Assembly (NCBI GenBank): GCA_018398765.1
Contig: JAHBMJ010000053.1
Location: 1-58,444, forward strand
DNA length: 58,444 bases
From: Chromera velia
Taxonomy: Eukaryota; Sar; Chromeraceae
Direction: 5' to 3'
Shown: positions 1-12,465 of the stretch, in pieces
Position numbering within the stretch: the first letter of the stretch is position 1
Layout of the letters: the number at the start of each line of letters is the position of its first letter
Translations under genes and position numbers: made by a program
The notes under the pieces: generated by a model
Database searches by the model: none
Seen by the model: the letters and a program-made list of their open reading frames with translations, nothing else
What the model was told of the DNA's origin: nothing

Positions 1-605
1 AAAATTCTTCTGGAAAAGATGCAATGAGGAGGAAGAGGAGAAGAGAAACTTAACCTAAGAGAGCAAGGTATCATGCTTTCGTAAGGCAGTGCGGTCGGGG
101 CAGCAAGAAAAATTGATGCAGTGGAGTGCAGAGGGAGCACCTCGTCTTGATTCATAAGCAGATCGACTGAAGTATAACCTTGAACCCCAAAGCAGGGAAA
201 TCCCTCCTTCACCGTTTGAACGTGTGTCTGATAGGCAACATACAACAACAAGTACGTTCCCAATGGAGGCTGTCTCGCAATCTTTATACATGAAGTCTCG
301 GGACGAGACTTATGAGGGGAGGGGCACGTAGCATTATGATGGGGTCAGGAATCCATGCAGTGCGCGCATTACGAGCGTAGTGGAGAACATGCATTAATGA
401 TTAGAAAGCATGCATGCGGAAGTAAAGCTTTATGTAGAAGTAGCAGTCTTTGTAGGGAAAGCAAAGTAGAAGTGAAGACTCATGTATGACAGTACTTACC
501 CTATATGAACTAAGAGGAGATCTCTTAGGACGGTAGGAGCCTAGCTTCCCTACATAAAGTACTGGCAGTGAAGGCTTAAAGTAGTTTAGAGTAGAGTGAA
601 AGTCT
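1..605. other. Intergenic, no gene seen
   Basis: No open frame resembles a protein family on either strand. The sequence is moderately AT-rich, with short direct similarities such as repeated GTAGAAGT and AAGCATGCAT words. Nothing is assignable. Confidence 0.5.
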
Positions 606-751
606 CTACAGGCTGATCCTAAGGGTGATCCTAATAGTTTTAAATTTTTAAATAAAGTGATGACACCTCCACTTTAACTGTAAACTTTAAAATTTTCCCT
701 TTAAACACTTTAAAACTACCCTGCAAAGAACACGTTTTCTTTTAGTTTTAG

Positions 752-1012
752 TGTTAGTAGAGTATGGGGAGAAGGAACATACTTTCGGTGCCTACGGATA
801 CCTATGAAATTTGATGAAGTACCTATCCTAGTGGATCAATAAGACCTCCTACCTGCTCTCGTGAGCAATACCTCCGTTGGAGCAACTTGGTTCCCCACTT
901 AACAGTAAAGTAACTCGGCTTCCTTCATCACTAGTCTAAGAACAATGCAGCTCTCTATCTAGGTCTGTCTAATTCTGTCTGGTAATTCTGTCTACCCTCT
1001 GAAACCCTAACA
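752..1012 (+). repeat. Left LTR of the TRIM-like element
   Basis: 261 bp, starting TGTTAGTAGAGTATGG and ending CCCTAACA. It matches 1974-2194 over nearly its full length. Confidence 0.85.
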
Positions 1013-1973
1013 ATTACCCCCCAAGGGAGATTATGTTAGACTGCATCTCCCGAGTCAAACATTGCTTTCTGAAACAGTGCAAGACTACGAAGAGACAGTG
1101 ACCCAACGCACTTCTACATTTGCGGTCCACTCGATCATTCACTCCACAAGGCTACACACATTTCTCCAGTACACCCTCCATCTTTGAGAGTTCTTTCTAA
1201 AGCACTAAAGAGATTGCACAACAGAGACCACTGACTGCAAAACTTTCTTTCTCTTTTGATACTGAGCTTGAGAGGTCTCGTATAGCTGAAACTAGCTCTC
1301 GACCTCTTCGAACTATTCATAATTGCCCTTCCTTTCTTCATTTTTCTATCTTCCTTTCTCTTCTTCCGAAAAGGCCATCAGTAGAAAAGAAAAAAAAAGA
1401 GGAGGCTACGCCAAATAGACACTTTTTAACCTCCACGTTACCTCACAGAACAGAATTAAAAGGCAAGAAGACATACCAAACCAAATATGTCGATCACCTT
1501 CACCTCCGATCTTCTCTTCCACCATACAAGCCATCCATCGACCTGCCATGAATCACTTACAAGAACAACAAGGAAAAACAAAGCCCTAAAACGTCTGTCT
1601 AAACCTCCTCTACCACCCTGCTCGAAGAGCTACAACCGTCTCTCCCACTGATTCCTACTGCAGGATCCGAATTCAGTGAATGACAATAAATGCATAAAGG
1701 TGCAGTGCCACTCCTATCCACTCCCAACTCATACCTTTGCACCCAGGGCATAAGGCTCCTCAAAGCAGCAACCCACTCCACGTTGTCCAGAAAAGAAGAA
1801 TAGCAGGACTAGCAAGGGCCGATATCGCAAGTCTTTTTTCCGAGCCTTCTATCTCCTTCTTCATCTGAACTACACTGCCACTGCTACCTTCATGTTGAAC
1901 CTTTCTGCATCTCCGCCACACTCACAGCAGCTTCTCAACGATCCTCGCAGCAGCCCGCCTGGAGGAGCATCAA

Positions 1974-2194
1974 TGTTAGAGTATGGCGAGAAGGAACACA
2001 CTCTCGATGTCTACAGAATCTGATGAAATACCTATCCTAGTGGATCAACAAGACCTCTTACCTGCTCTCGTGAGCAACACCTCCGTTGGAGCAACTTGGT
2101 TCCCTACTTAACAGTAAAGCAACTCGGCTTCTTTCATCACTAGAGCAATGCAGCTCTCTATTTAAGTCTGTCTACCCTCTGAAACCTTATAACA
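1974..2194 (+). repeat. Right LTR of the TRIM-like element
   Basis: 221 bp, starting TGTTAGAGTATGG and ending CTTATAACA, followed directly by the target duplication TTTAG. It lacks about 40 bases present in the left copy. Confidence 0.85.
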
Positions 2195-2325
2195 TTTAGT
2201 TTTAACTTTTTTTTTCTTTAATTAAGTGTTTTAATGTTTTAAATTATTTATTTAAAGTGAAATCATCGTCACTTTAATGTAAATAAATATATTGGGATCA
2301 CTAGGGATCACTCCTAGCTGATCAG

Positions 2326-3242
2326 ACGCCAAAAATCGTCAAAATAGCCATAACTAGCCCGATCTAGCCTAGTTTTTCTCTAACTACTATTATTGACTAT
2401 TATTAATTTGTAGACTGTAGATGTATATTCACTTACTTTCACTGCGCCTAACTACTATTTTGCTGAATTTTACTGCATTGTTTTTGCCACCGTTCTTCAT
2501 AAATCTCTTCCAATCTTCCTACATTTTAAATTTTTTTGGCATTATAATTTGGAATGCTGACGTAAGATGCTAGAGGTAATGCGGCGTACCAATAACTCCA
2601 TCTATTCGGCGCCGCAGTCTGCATATCCCAATGGTAAAAAGTCTCTTTTATTTTATTTTTCCGAATTTTTCCAATATTTTCCAACCAATTATATACCATT
2701 TTTTCCAGATTTCGAGTGTGCGTACATTAGCGTACATTAGCCTACATTGGTGTTACAATACTATAGTCCACAATTGGGTTTTGTTATGCATCTAATTTTG
2801 CCGTGACCTCGAAGTTCTAACTTGGGCGAGCAGCTTGACAAAAGACAAAGTTTGTGCAGTACATCTTCCGCAACGCGCACATTCTCGCGTGAATCGGTGT
2901 GATTAAATCAATTTGAGTTTTTCATAAGTTTTTCACAAAGTTGGAGGAATTTACGGGGAAATTTTCAGTTCTTGTGAATTAAATTTGAGTTTTTCTGGAA
3001 GCGTGCGCTCGAACAACTCCATGCATTTTTGTTTCGTGACGTCCGCGTTGGAAACGAAGAACAAAAGAAAAGAAAGTAAGTCGATTGTCGGACAAGAGGT
3101 CAAGAAATTCATTTTCTCGGACTCAACTCGTATCAAGACAGCATCCTCAGAAGAAGCCTGTGTACAAGCGCCGCCCTCTACGTGTCCTAAGCGAATCTGT
3201 CCGTTTCCACCGACAAACGCTCAAGAACAGTTATCAGCAGAG
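2326..3242. other. Intergenic and 5' flank of the succinyl-CoA ligase gene
   Basis: AT-rich sequence with the short direct repeat GTACATTAGC at about 2725-2750. No protein family is visible. The last part is probably the promoter and 5' UTR of the gene starting at 3243, but no clear core promoter motif stands out. Confidence 0.4.
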
Positions 3243-4373
3243 ATGTTCGCCGTCCGGAGACAAGCTGCGCCGGCGTTTTTCGCTTTGGTCTGTCGTCGCG
3301 TCTTTCTCTGGTCCCCCTTCCCATCTGTCTCTGTGTTTGGCGCCCCTCTTGTCCATTAATGCATGCTTCGCTACGTCATCTTTCTCGTTCCTCGTCCGAC
3401 TGTTCCGCCATTTTACTTTCTCCTTCATCTCTCCCGTCTCCTCCAAAGCCCTTCCTGTTTTGCACTTTTCTGTTTCGTCTCGCACATCGCCATTTTGCTC
3501 GCTTCTGCGCTTTGTTGCCCTTTTGCTTGTTCGACGCACCCCCTTCTGCTTTCTCCACTGAGCGCTTCTTCGCCCTCTGTGTGATCGACTCCCCACTGCA
3601 GCAAGCGAGACGGTTCCTGAACCTCCACGAATACCAGAGCAAGGCGCTGCTTGGAAAGTTCGGCTTGAATGTCCAAAAGGGTGAGTGGGATCCGCGGAGA
3701 GCTGGCAGACGGCTCTCGGGGAGAATAAAAGGGAGTGTAAAACACACATACCTGGTGAATTGTCGGATGCATCATGCTCTCCGCCTGTGTCCAATGTCTC
3801 TGCAAGTTTCTGCCTGCGAAAGTGCGTGTATGACTGCGCCTTTGCATTCTGTACCTTGGCTCTGCAGGTGCGGTCGCCGCCAATGCAACAGAAGCTCGGC
3901 AAGGTGTGTAACCGCCTCCCGCTCCCTCTGTGTCTGGCCCGTCGATCTGTATGTGTGTGTGTGCGTGTGTGTGTGTGGGTGGGTGGGTGCGTACAGAGGA
4001 GAAAGGCAAGGTTTCCTCTTTGATCGACCCCCATTCTTGTCTGTGCATTTGTTTGCGTTGCCCTGTTGTCCCTAGGGCTAGAGCGATCGCATGAGAAAAA
4101 AGGCGAAGGAAAATACAGGACGGGTTGTCTGTGTGTCTCTTTCCGCGTGCCTGGGTGTGTCTGCCTGCATTTCAGCATCTGAGGCAGAGCTCACCAAGGC
4201 CCGTCTATTGAGAGCATTGGAGTCTCTTCATGTACCTACTGCTTGTCTGTCTGGAACGAGAGCTGACTGATTTTGCCTGTCTGTGTATCGTTTGCATGTC
4301 CTCTGCATGCAGTTGCCGAGAGGCTGAAGACTGAGGGCGCAAAAGATCTTATTCTCAAGTCCCAAATTCTCGC

Positions 4374-4432
<59 letters not shown>

Positions 4433-6468
4433 GGAATGGGCGTTTGTGCGTGTGAGTGTGTGTGCGTCTGTGTGTATCTGTGGACTTGTGTGTGTTCTGT
4501 GTCCGTGTCCGTGTGTCGGGTTTCTTCCTTGTCGGTCGAATCGTTGAGGCGGGCAGACAGGCAAGCACGCAGGAATGCAGGTGGGCCCTTCTTTTTTGTC
4601 GTCCTGTCTTTGCGAGGCCATTTTGCGGGATGAAGATTTCCCCCCAAGTTCTCTTGACGGCCTTCTCCGTCTTCCTGTGTTCGTCTGAATCTGTGTCTGT
4701 CTGCTTGTACACCGGACTCCTTCTGTGTCTCTTCTTCAGGAGGGCGCGGCAAAGGAACTCTTTCGAGTGGTCTGAAGGGGGGAGTCAAGATCTGTGCAAC
4801 GTCAGCCGTCCTGTATTTATCTTTTCCACGCATCTGTTCATGCGGGTGTGCCCGCCCTTCTTGCTTCGCCTTGGAAGAAAACTTTCGTTTATCGCTCTGT
4901 CTCTGGGCGTGAGAACGAGGAGAGGAATGTGAGAGAAAGAGAAAAGAATGCTGCTCTCTCTCTCAGTACATCGCCGTCCCGTGTTTACTTGCTGGCACGC
5001 CTCTTGGACCCATACATTCAGTAGGGCAAAACGGTTCAAAAACGGTCCCCAATTTTTAACCGAAACGGGGGGGTTCCTTCCTTCCTTCCTGCATTCCTTC
5101 CAGGCCCGATGAAGTGGAGGGATTCGCAAAGCAGATGGTTGGGTACAAACTCATCACTCATCAGACAGGACCTGAGGTGAGTCTTTTCCTTTCTTTTCTT
5201 TTCTGCTCTTATCTTTGTCTCTGTTCTCTCTCATTTTTGTTTTTGTTTGGTCATGTTTCTGATAAGGGAAAAGAATCTTGACTGTTAGGGACTGCGTGAT
5301 TTGTTTTGGTAAAGTTTCAACAGGAATTCATGGACTGGCTGTTAGCACTTTTTCTTCTTCTTTTTCTCTTCTTCACATTGTCTTCTTTTCTGGAGGCTCA
5401 ACACGCAAACAAACCGGCCTGTGTTTGACATGAAGTCTTAGATTGAGTGAATGCTCGAGTAAGTGAATGAGTGATTGCGTGAGTGAGTGCAGGGCCAAAA
5501 CGTGAACAAGGTGTTGGTGCATGAGGGTGTAGACATCGTGAAGGAACTCTACTTGGCCATTGTCCTCGACAGGTCTGTCGGCAGGGAGGCAGACAGGAAG
5601 GGAGGTCTCTCTCTCTGTTTTTTTTTATTCCCCGATGTCCTCCCTCCCTCTCATGAGGGAGGGTGGGTGGGTGTTTTTGTTCCCTGTCGGCAGAAGCACT
5701 CGGTCTCTTCTCTGCAGACCCGGAGTAGAGAAGAGACTCGTACGGGGTCGCGTTTTGTTTGTCCGGCTGTTTCACATTTGAAGCGCTACGAGAGCCTCTG
5801 TTTTTTCCCCCTTCAAACAGTAGAATTTTTGCACTGAAAAATGATCCGTTTTGAAAACGAAAAGATGATGGAGTGATTGATGTTGTCTTTCCTTCATTCC
5901 CCCTCACGCAAAGAAAGGAATTAATACATCATTTGTGCATTTATGCCTGCAGGAAGTATGGGGGTCCTGTGTTGATTGCCTCCAAGGAGGGAGGAATGGA
6001 CATCGAGGAGGTGGCAGAGAAGAACCCGGACGCAATTCATTTGGTCTGTCTGGCCAACTGTTTGTCTGTCTGAGCCTCTGTCTGTGCATATATTCGTTTC
6101 ATGCATGGGCGGAAACGCAACTTGTGTCACTGATGGGATTTTCGGGAGGGGTTGTGCGGGGGGATGGAAGCATTTGCGAGTTTGACTGAGAGTCGGGGAT
6201 CTCGAATCAAGTTTTGTTCTTCTTTGCGCAATGAGCTGGCTACTTAATCCTGTTTCCTTCTTTTTCCTGCCCTGTCCTACAAATGTGTGTAAGGGACTGT
6301 GCAAGATAGTCCATGATGTCGTGGAGTTTGCTCTGCGAAGCTGTTTAGGCGGGTTTGTTTTTACCAAGGGGGCGGATGAGCTCCCAATGTGCTATCCCGT
6401 CTGCTGTCAAATGCGGGTGGACGAAAGGGTGCAGCCATTCTCCGTTTGAGTCTAGATCGATTGTACAG

Positions 6469-6503
<35 letters not shown>

Positions 6504-6895
6504 GTGCGTCTGCCTGTCTGTGTGTTTCCTTCAGTTTCCCGTGGACATCGTGAACGGAATGGACAAGTCCACCGGCCTGAAGGTTGCCGACGCACTCGGA
6601 TTCACCTCCGAGGCCCAGAAGAACGAGGTGGCGGCGCAGGTGGAGAAGCTGTACAAACTCTTCTGCGACACCGATGCCGTGCAGGTGGTCAGTCAGCTAG
6701 AGAGTGGGATGATCGTCCCTCCATTCGAATGCTCTATCTGCATGGGGTCTTGTGCTCATGTCGAAACGGAGAAAGAAGGTACGAAGGGAAGTCTGGAAAT
6801 ACGAGCAAATGAACGAACGAAGGAAAGAAGGGGAGGATCACACAAACGGACACGCAGCAACAGAGAAAGGTAGAAGATGGGAGATTCGAATGTGC

Positions 6896-6943
<48 letters not shown>

Positions 6944-9900
6944 GTATGTCCACGTCTCTTTGATCCCGTCTTTGTGTTCTTTGTGCCTCGCCAATTTGAC
7001 TTTCCCCCTCGACGCTGGCCGAATGGTATGGCTGCTGCAGGAGATCAACCCGTTTGCGTTGACAGATACTGGAGACGGTCAGTGGGCCTGCCTGCAGAAG
7101 CAGTTGCTGTTTACCCTCTTTGTCCTCTTCTTCCTTCCTCCCTTCGTCTCATGTTTGTTTTCCCTGTGTCAAGCGCTGTCTGGAAATGTATGGGTTCATC
7201 AGTCGAGAACCAAATGCAGCAAGCAGCAAGCCCATTCGGCACATCGATCTGGCCGTCTCTCTGCAGAGTTGCCGTCCTTCATCCTCTTCTCTGGTTTTCC
7301 CTACCTTCTCTTTTTAGAAATGTGTGCGTTCTCAGCATGTTTACGGCCCCTCTGTCTATGCGTCTGTGTGCACCCTCCCTCCCCCCCATTCATGCATGCA
7401 CGCGTGCGTGCAGTGTACTGCGTCGATGCAAAGATCAACTTCGACGACAATGCGGCATTCCGTCAGAGGGAGCTCTTCGATCAGGAAGGTGAGTCATCAG
7501 AGGGAAAAAAAGGGATCAGTGCGTCTCCCTCCCTGCATGCGCTTCTTTGGAAGGGCATGTCGCTCGCTCACGTGCATACTCGCTCTGCTTTGGAGGACCA
7601 GAGCGTGGGAAGGCAATCGTTTGGGCAGAGAAAAAAAGACTTTTTGACCTTTCTTTCTTTTCCTTTGTGCCCGTCCTCTCCTGGCCGCCTTTTCCCCCTT
7701 CAAGCAGCCTCTCTTCTTCCCTCCCCCCCCCCATGTCTGCAGACGAGGACACCAAGGACCCCAGAGAGGCCGCAGCAGAGAAGCATGCACTGAACTACAT
7801 CGGCTTGGATGGAAACATCGGCTGTCTCGGTCAGCTTTTAGATGGATGGATGCATGGCTGGATGCGCAGGGATGGAGAGGGAGAAACGCGGACATGAAGG
7901 ATCAGACACGAGCAAAGGCAGGGCGCCAGCAGAAGGGACGGAGACGGGTGCGAGGGACACTTGGGGAGGCCTCAGCGTGTCCGGACAAACGTTCGTCGGA
8001 CTCGTGTCTTGCAGAGCCTCCTTAATTGTTTTGTTTGATTGCCGCATGCAGTCACAAGACAGGTTGACAAGCGCTCTCCTCTTTTCTCTCTTCTGGTTGT
8101 CATTCCCTGCAGTGAACGGTGCCGGTCTTGCGATGGCAACGATGGACATCATCCAGCTGGTCAGTCAGTCAGTCAGGTCTCTCAAATATTCGGGATTCGT
8201 CGACTGTTTGAGTGCTGGGGAGACAAGATTTCCCACAGGCATTGCTGCGGAAGAAAAGAGACTGTCAGGTATCTTTTGGAGCTGTGGGCAGGGATACAGA
8301 ACTGCAGCGATCCGTCGTGGGCCTCTCTTGTCTGACCCTTCAGGTGTGACCTAGCTCATGCATGTGAATGCATGCATGTGCCTTCTCTCCCTGTTCCTCC
8401 CCTCCTCACTTTTCGACTGCAGCACGGAGGCACACCCGCCAACTTCCTTGACGTCGGCGGTCGGTCTTTCTGTCTGTGCGGTTTCTGTCGTTTCTGTCCT
8501 TTCAGTCGGAGTGAGAAGGAGAACCAGAGTAGGCAGGCAGAAATAACGAGAGCTAAGGAAAGTGGGAAGGAGCCAGTAGAACAAGAAGGCGTTTTGTCTT
8601 TCTCTGTGTGTCGCTTATCTGAATCCCGACAATCAAGATCTCATCATAGAGAGCGCAGAGTCAGAAACGAGAAAGAAAGATCTTCTCGTGCTCCTCGGTA
8701 TCCTGGATGGAACACGAGGCGTCGTTGTCTGGCCTTCTGTCTGAGCTCGACATCATCACGGGAAGGAGTTTTTCGCCCCTTTCGTCTTCTTCCGTTGCTT
8801 TTTTTTGTGTGTGTGTTTCTTCGTTCTTTTTCTCTTCCCGATTGATTTGGACTTCATTTGCGTTTCCGCCTTTCTTCTTTCTGCACACACCCTCGACCGA
8901 CGGCTGAACGAACAACAGGGAGCGCGAACAAAGACCAGGTCGCAGAGGCCTTCCGAATTCTTCAAGGAGACCCTCAGGTAGGGAGGCGGAAGCAGAGAAG
9001 AGAAAGCAACAAGGGCAGGGTGGGAAAGGGAGTAGAGATGCAAAGACGGGAGGGCGAGTGGATCCAGGGGAGGTGTCTTTTCTCTCTGTGCTGCTGCGTG
9101 ACTGGAAGGGGTAGTTGGTGATTCGATCGAGATGAAACATTGAGCGAGCTGTCATCGGTCCTCTCTTGACGTACCATTCCATTGGACTCTGTTGCAAGAA
9201 CACAGTTCATTGGTTGAATGAACATCGCCCATGTGCTCCCCACGCTCCAAAGAGCAGAAGTAGAGTCCATTCAAGCGATCGTACTGTGTGTATGTCTAAG
9301 CCCATGGTGGTGCGGTCTCTCCGACGTGCTTCACTCGTTTCCCTCCCCTTCTTCCTTCCTTCCTTCCTTTGTTCAGGTGAAGGCCATCCTCGTGAACATC
9401 TTCGGTGGAATCATGAAGTGCGACACCATCGCTTCAGGTCGGTCGAATCAGAAGTCAAATTGCCCAGTGGAACGAATTGAATGAGTGGAGCGGCTACGCA
9501 TTGGGCGAGTGAGAGGGATAAAGAAGAAGGGGATCGAAAGGGTGCAGAAGAGACGAGAAAAGGCAGAGGGCAACTCTGCAAAGGCAGACGGAGACACCAA
9601 GAGGTGAAGTTCCTATTGCCTTATTTCTCCACTGCCGTCTGCGTGTGTCTGCAGGAATTCTTGCGGCCGCCCAGGCTGTCGAGCTGAAGCTTCCCCTGGT
9701 GGTCCGATTGAATGGTTGGTCGGTTCGTCTCTTCAGTTAGATCAAAACCTTTGAATGCCGACAGGGGAGCCGTGCAGGATCAATTTCCAAACTCACGCAC
9801 CCGCCCCCCGGTCTTTTTGCTGCCGGAATCTCTTTCCGTTGCGTCATTTTCGTTGGTTGAGGTCTGATTCCATCTGCGTCCTCCTTCAGCCCATCTATGT

Positions 9901-10060
9901 ACGCGTGTTTCCCTGCGCGCGAGTGTACATGATTGGAAAAATGGCTGCAGGGACAAACGTTGACCTGGGAAGGAAAATCCTGGCGGAGAGCGACGTGAAG
10001 TGTCAGGTGATTGACGACTTGGACGAGGCTGCCAAAGCGGCAGTGGCAACCCTGAGCTGA
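3243..10060 (+). CDS. SUCLG2: Succinyl-CoA ligase beta subunit, mitochondrial
   Basis: Beta subunit of the TCA-cycle enzyme that converts succinyl-CoA to succinate with NTP formation. Nineteen exons: 3243-3287, 3602-3680, 3868-3903, 4176-4202, 4313-4375, 4740-4800, 5104-5176, 5493-5572, 5953-6043, 6535-6684, 7041-7077, 7414-7488, 7743-7829, 8113-8159, 8423-8459, 8919-8977, 9377-9437, 9655-9714, 9951-10060. They sum to 1278 nt, 425 aa, and all phases match with GT-AG ends. Exon 1 encodes an Arg/Ala/Phe-rich mitochondrial presequence starting [10 protein letters not shown]. The ATP-grasp domain (about 20-235) shows [30 protein letters not shown] and the metal-site EINPFA. The C-terminal ligase domain shows [38 protein letters not shown] and VVRLNGTNV. 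By eye the sequence is nearer the animal GDP-forming subunit, but nucleotide choice cannot be assigned. The exon 4 donor (4203) is the least certain join. Confidence 0.95.
4376..4430 (+). repeat. (GT)n microsatellite in intron 5
   Basis: About 27 uninterrupted GT units begin at the intron 5 donor, so the splice donor itself is the first repeat unit. Imperfect GT-rich sequence continues to about 4500. Confidence 0.95.
6472..6502 (+). repeat. (TC)n microsatellite in intron 9
   Basis: Pure CT dinucleotide run about 30 bases upstream of the exon 10 acceptor. It may act as an extended polypyrimidine tract. Confidence 0.9.
6897..6939 (+). repeat. (GT)n microsatellite in intron 10
   Basis: About 20 GT units between exons 10 and 11 of the succinyl-CoA ligase gene. 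Confidence 0.95.
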
Positions 10061-11696
10061 TCCGTCCTGTCGGATTCAATTCACATGAATGAAATTCAGT
10101 ATCTGCAATTGGCTGTCTGTTCGTCTCATCGCATGACTGCTTGACACATGTTCCAATGGAGAGAGGGAGCGAGCACGGAAAGTAAGTGAGGGCTTCTTCA
10201 AACAGAACGAAACGGAATGAAGCTGTTCTCTTCTGGAACAGCGCGTGAGGCATCATAATTCAGGTGGGGGACAGAAACGAAAAACCAGAACCTAGATGCA
10301 AGGGACAGTAACGGTGACAGTCACTTTGCGTCGTCGCACGAAGAAAAGAACGGGTTTATGGATGAATGAACACGACGTCGCAGCACAAGGTTAATACTAA
10401 TTTAAGGGCGGGCAGAAAGCCCGCAGGCAGAGCACATGAAGGAGGGGGCCCGTGCCCTCTCACTCTCACTTAGAAAGAAAGATGATCCGCGGAGAGAAAT
10501 GCAAAAAAGAAAGGGATTGTGGGGTTTTCTTTCTTTGTAGCAAGCACAGACCAGGGAGGGGACTGCAGAAGAAGTTTTTTGGGTCGAGCGACACAAAAAG
10601 CTTCATTGCGGTCGGGGCACTTTCCTCTATTTTTCTTCTCTTCTTTTCTCATACGTTTGCGTTCGGTTTCCTTTTTCGTTTTCCTGTTTCCGGGGCATTC
10701 GGCTCTCGAGATGTTCCTGGAATGTGACTTCCCCTCTGATAAAAAGACATGCCCGGTTTCTTTCTTGTGCGAGTGGGAGAGAGAGAGAGAGAGTGAATGA
10801 GTGAGTGAAAGGGGTGGTCAGTCAGTCACTTTTCTTTCCTTCTTTTCTTCTGGGAGACGCCCAGAGCTGAGCAAAATGTGGATCAAGAGCTGTATTTCTC
10901 ACATGGTCGTGCTTTCTTGATGCTGAATTCTTCGTGTTTGTTGTCCAAGTGCGGACAAAATAAGAATGAGAGCGGATTGCTAGTAGACGTGGGCGATCAG
11001 CCGCCTGTGGTGATCATCCATGGTCCTTTTCTTTCCCCTTTTCTCTTCACGTGGACGTATAACTGTGTTTTGTTCCGGTCAGGAAGCGCATCTACCTGCA
11101 GCATCTGATCGGTGCCTTCTCCTAGCTTCTGTCCTCCCCTCTTTTCTTCTTTCTGCTGGCTTTTATGATTTTCGCTCTCTGAGCAGCAGGCATCTAGAGA
11201 GCCGCGTGACGGTGAAGAACGTTGACTGTCTGGTTGCGTCGATCGGTGTATTCTCTTGACAAAAAGGCCACCACGAACGATGGGTTTCGTTCGCTACTCG
11301 TGAAGACTCATGGCGCGAATTGCGTCCTAGCTAATTCAAGCGTACTCGATGGAGTCCGTAACAGTCTCCTTTCAAATTGATGTTGGGTAGATCTGCCAAA
11401 TTCTTGGGGTCGATCAAGTCAGTGTCAACTTTAAAACAAAGAAAATGTTTCTTCTTTTGGTGTAAAATATTGATTACTAGACTAACTCAATCTTTGCTCT
11501 GACTATTGCTATCTAAATCAAGCTAATCAAACCTTTAAGCGTAGTACTACTTCAGTTCACTTGTTCTTCTACACCATTGTAAAACCAACGCCAGCGCTGA
11601 CAGCTGTTCACCATAAAGAATAGATAAAAAAATAAAAATTCTAATTATAGAATTTAAGACTAAGAATCAGTATTTTACTGTATATTTTGATTAAAT
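10061..11696. other. Intergenic, no convincing gene
   Basis: Contains the 3' UTR of the succinyl-CoA ligase gene, then T-rich sequence and a short (GA)n run near 10775-10800. Small open frames have strongly biased composition and match no family. AG-flanked pieces near 11084-11110 and 11188-11260 could be splice-like but are too short to call. Confidence 0.4.
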
Positions 11697-12277
11697 TACA
11701 CAGTACGGTTAGGAGTTACTACCGGGCCTCTTGGGGAGGCGGCGAGTTACCATCACTTTGGTAACCATGGGGCGGTAACTTAGGGGCCCAAGGGCCCCTA
11801 CCACTACCATGGTAGTTCGGGCCAAGACCCCGGCAAAGGATACAAAAAAAGCGTGACGCATGGATTAAAAAAAAATCTGTCTCCTTCAAATCCGTTTCAA
11901 CTTTCGAAAATCAATTTTTAAACGAAGGTCAACCTTACTTGTGGTCAAAATTATGGAATCGTTTCTCTTCTGTCCCCTGTCAGAGCAGACGGACAATTAG
12001 TGATAGAGTAATATCTCTGATATTATGATTATTATCTCAGATCTAAGACTTTAGCAACATTGATATAACAATGGTGTTTACTCTGTGGCCTTTGTTGATT
12101 GTAGATTTGATGGTAAAACTAGATAAAACAGGTTTAAAGATCACTAGTATTAGGAAAAATATGCAATACTACCACTACCATGGTCATCGTACTAAAAACT
12201 ACTACCGTAACCGTGAAATTGGTAACCCGGGCGGCCGCTAACCATCCTACTATCGTTACTCCTAACCGTACTATGTA
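11697..12277. mobile_element. hAT-like non-autonomous TIR element
   Basis: The left end TACACAGTACGGTTAGGAGT matches the reverse complement of the right end, TACATAGTACGGTTAGGAGT, in 18 of 20 positions. The flanks GATTAAAT (11689-11696) and GATTGAAT (12278-12285) form an 8-bp duplication with one mismatch, the size made by hAT transposases. The interior is rich in GGTAACC words and has a GC-rich patch near 11725-11830. No transposase is encoded. A related terminus occurs alone at about 55665-55695. Confidence 0.6.
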
Positions 12278-12465
12278 GATTGAATAATTAAAAACTGTAA
12301 CAAAATCTCATTGAAAAGAAAGTTTAAAAATGAAATGAAAAATCGGCTTATATTTAATTATTTATTTTTTTGTAAAATGTCCTCCGCCTAGATAATTGGG
12401 CGTGCCGTTCAGAATCACACTACTACTATGACTATATGAATATGACTATGACGCGCCATCGTCAT

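Larger units (their letters stand above)
752..2194 (+). mobile_element. Non-autonomous LTR retrotransposon (TRIM-like)
   Basis: Two direct repeats, 752-1012 and 1974-2194, share most of their sequence. Each begins TGTTAG and ends in CA (CCTAACA and TTATAACA), as LTRs do. The element is flanked by a perfect 5-bp target duplication, TTTAG, at 747-751 and 2195-2199. A purine-rich stretch, GGAGGAG, lies just before the right LTR. The 961-bp interior (1013-1973) has no gag, protease, reverse transcriptase or integrase, so the element must have relied on enzymes from elsewhere. The two LTRs differ by small indels and substitutions, so the insertion is not recent. Length and structure fit terminal-repeat retrotransposons in miniature. 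Confidence 0.85.
606..2325. mobile_element. Possible TIR element split by an LTR element
   Basis: The left end (about 606-635) reads GGCTGATCCTAAGGGTGATC. The right end (about 2288-2325) read on the minus strand gives CTGATCAGCTAGGAGTGATC, a degenerate inverted repeat. Inside each end is an AT-rich stretch with a matching AAAGTGA...TCAC...TTTAA pattern (about 650-690 and 2255-2280). The two halves would join into an element of about 280 bases if the LTR element at 752-2194 were removed. I could not fix a target-site duplication for the outer element, so its borders are approximate. Confidence 0.35.

Noticed and set aside
4228-4833. Minus-strand open frames rich in Thr-His repeats over the (GT)n tracts
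   Set aside because: They are produced by the microsatellites and lie opposite proven exons and introns of the succinyl-CoA ligase gene. The same applies to Cys-Val and Thr-His frames at 6756-7048, 16565-16753, 20621-20867 and 50436-50804.
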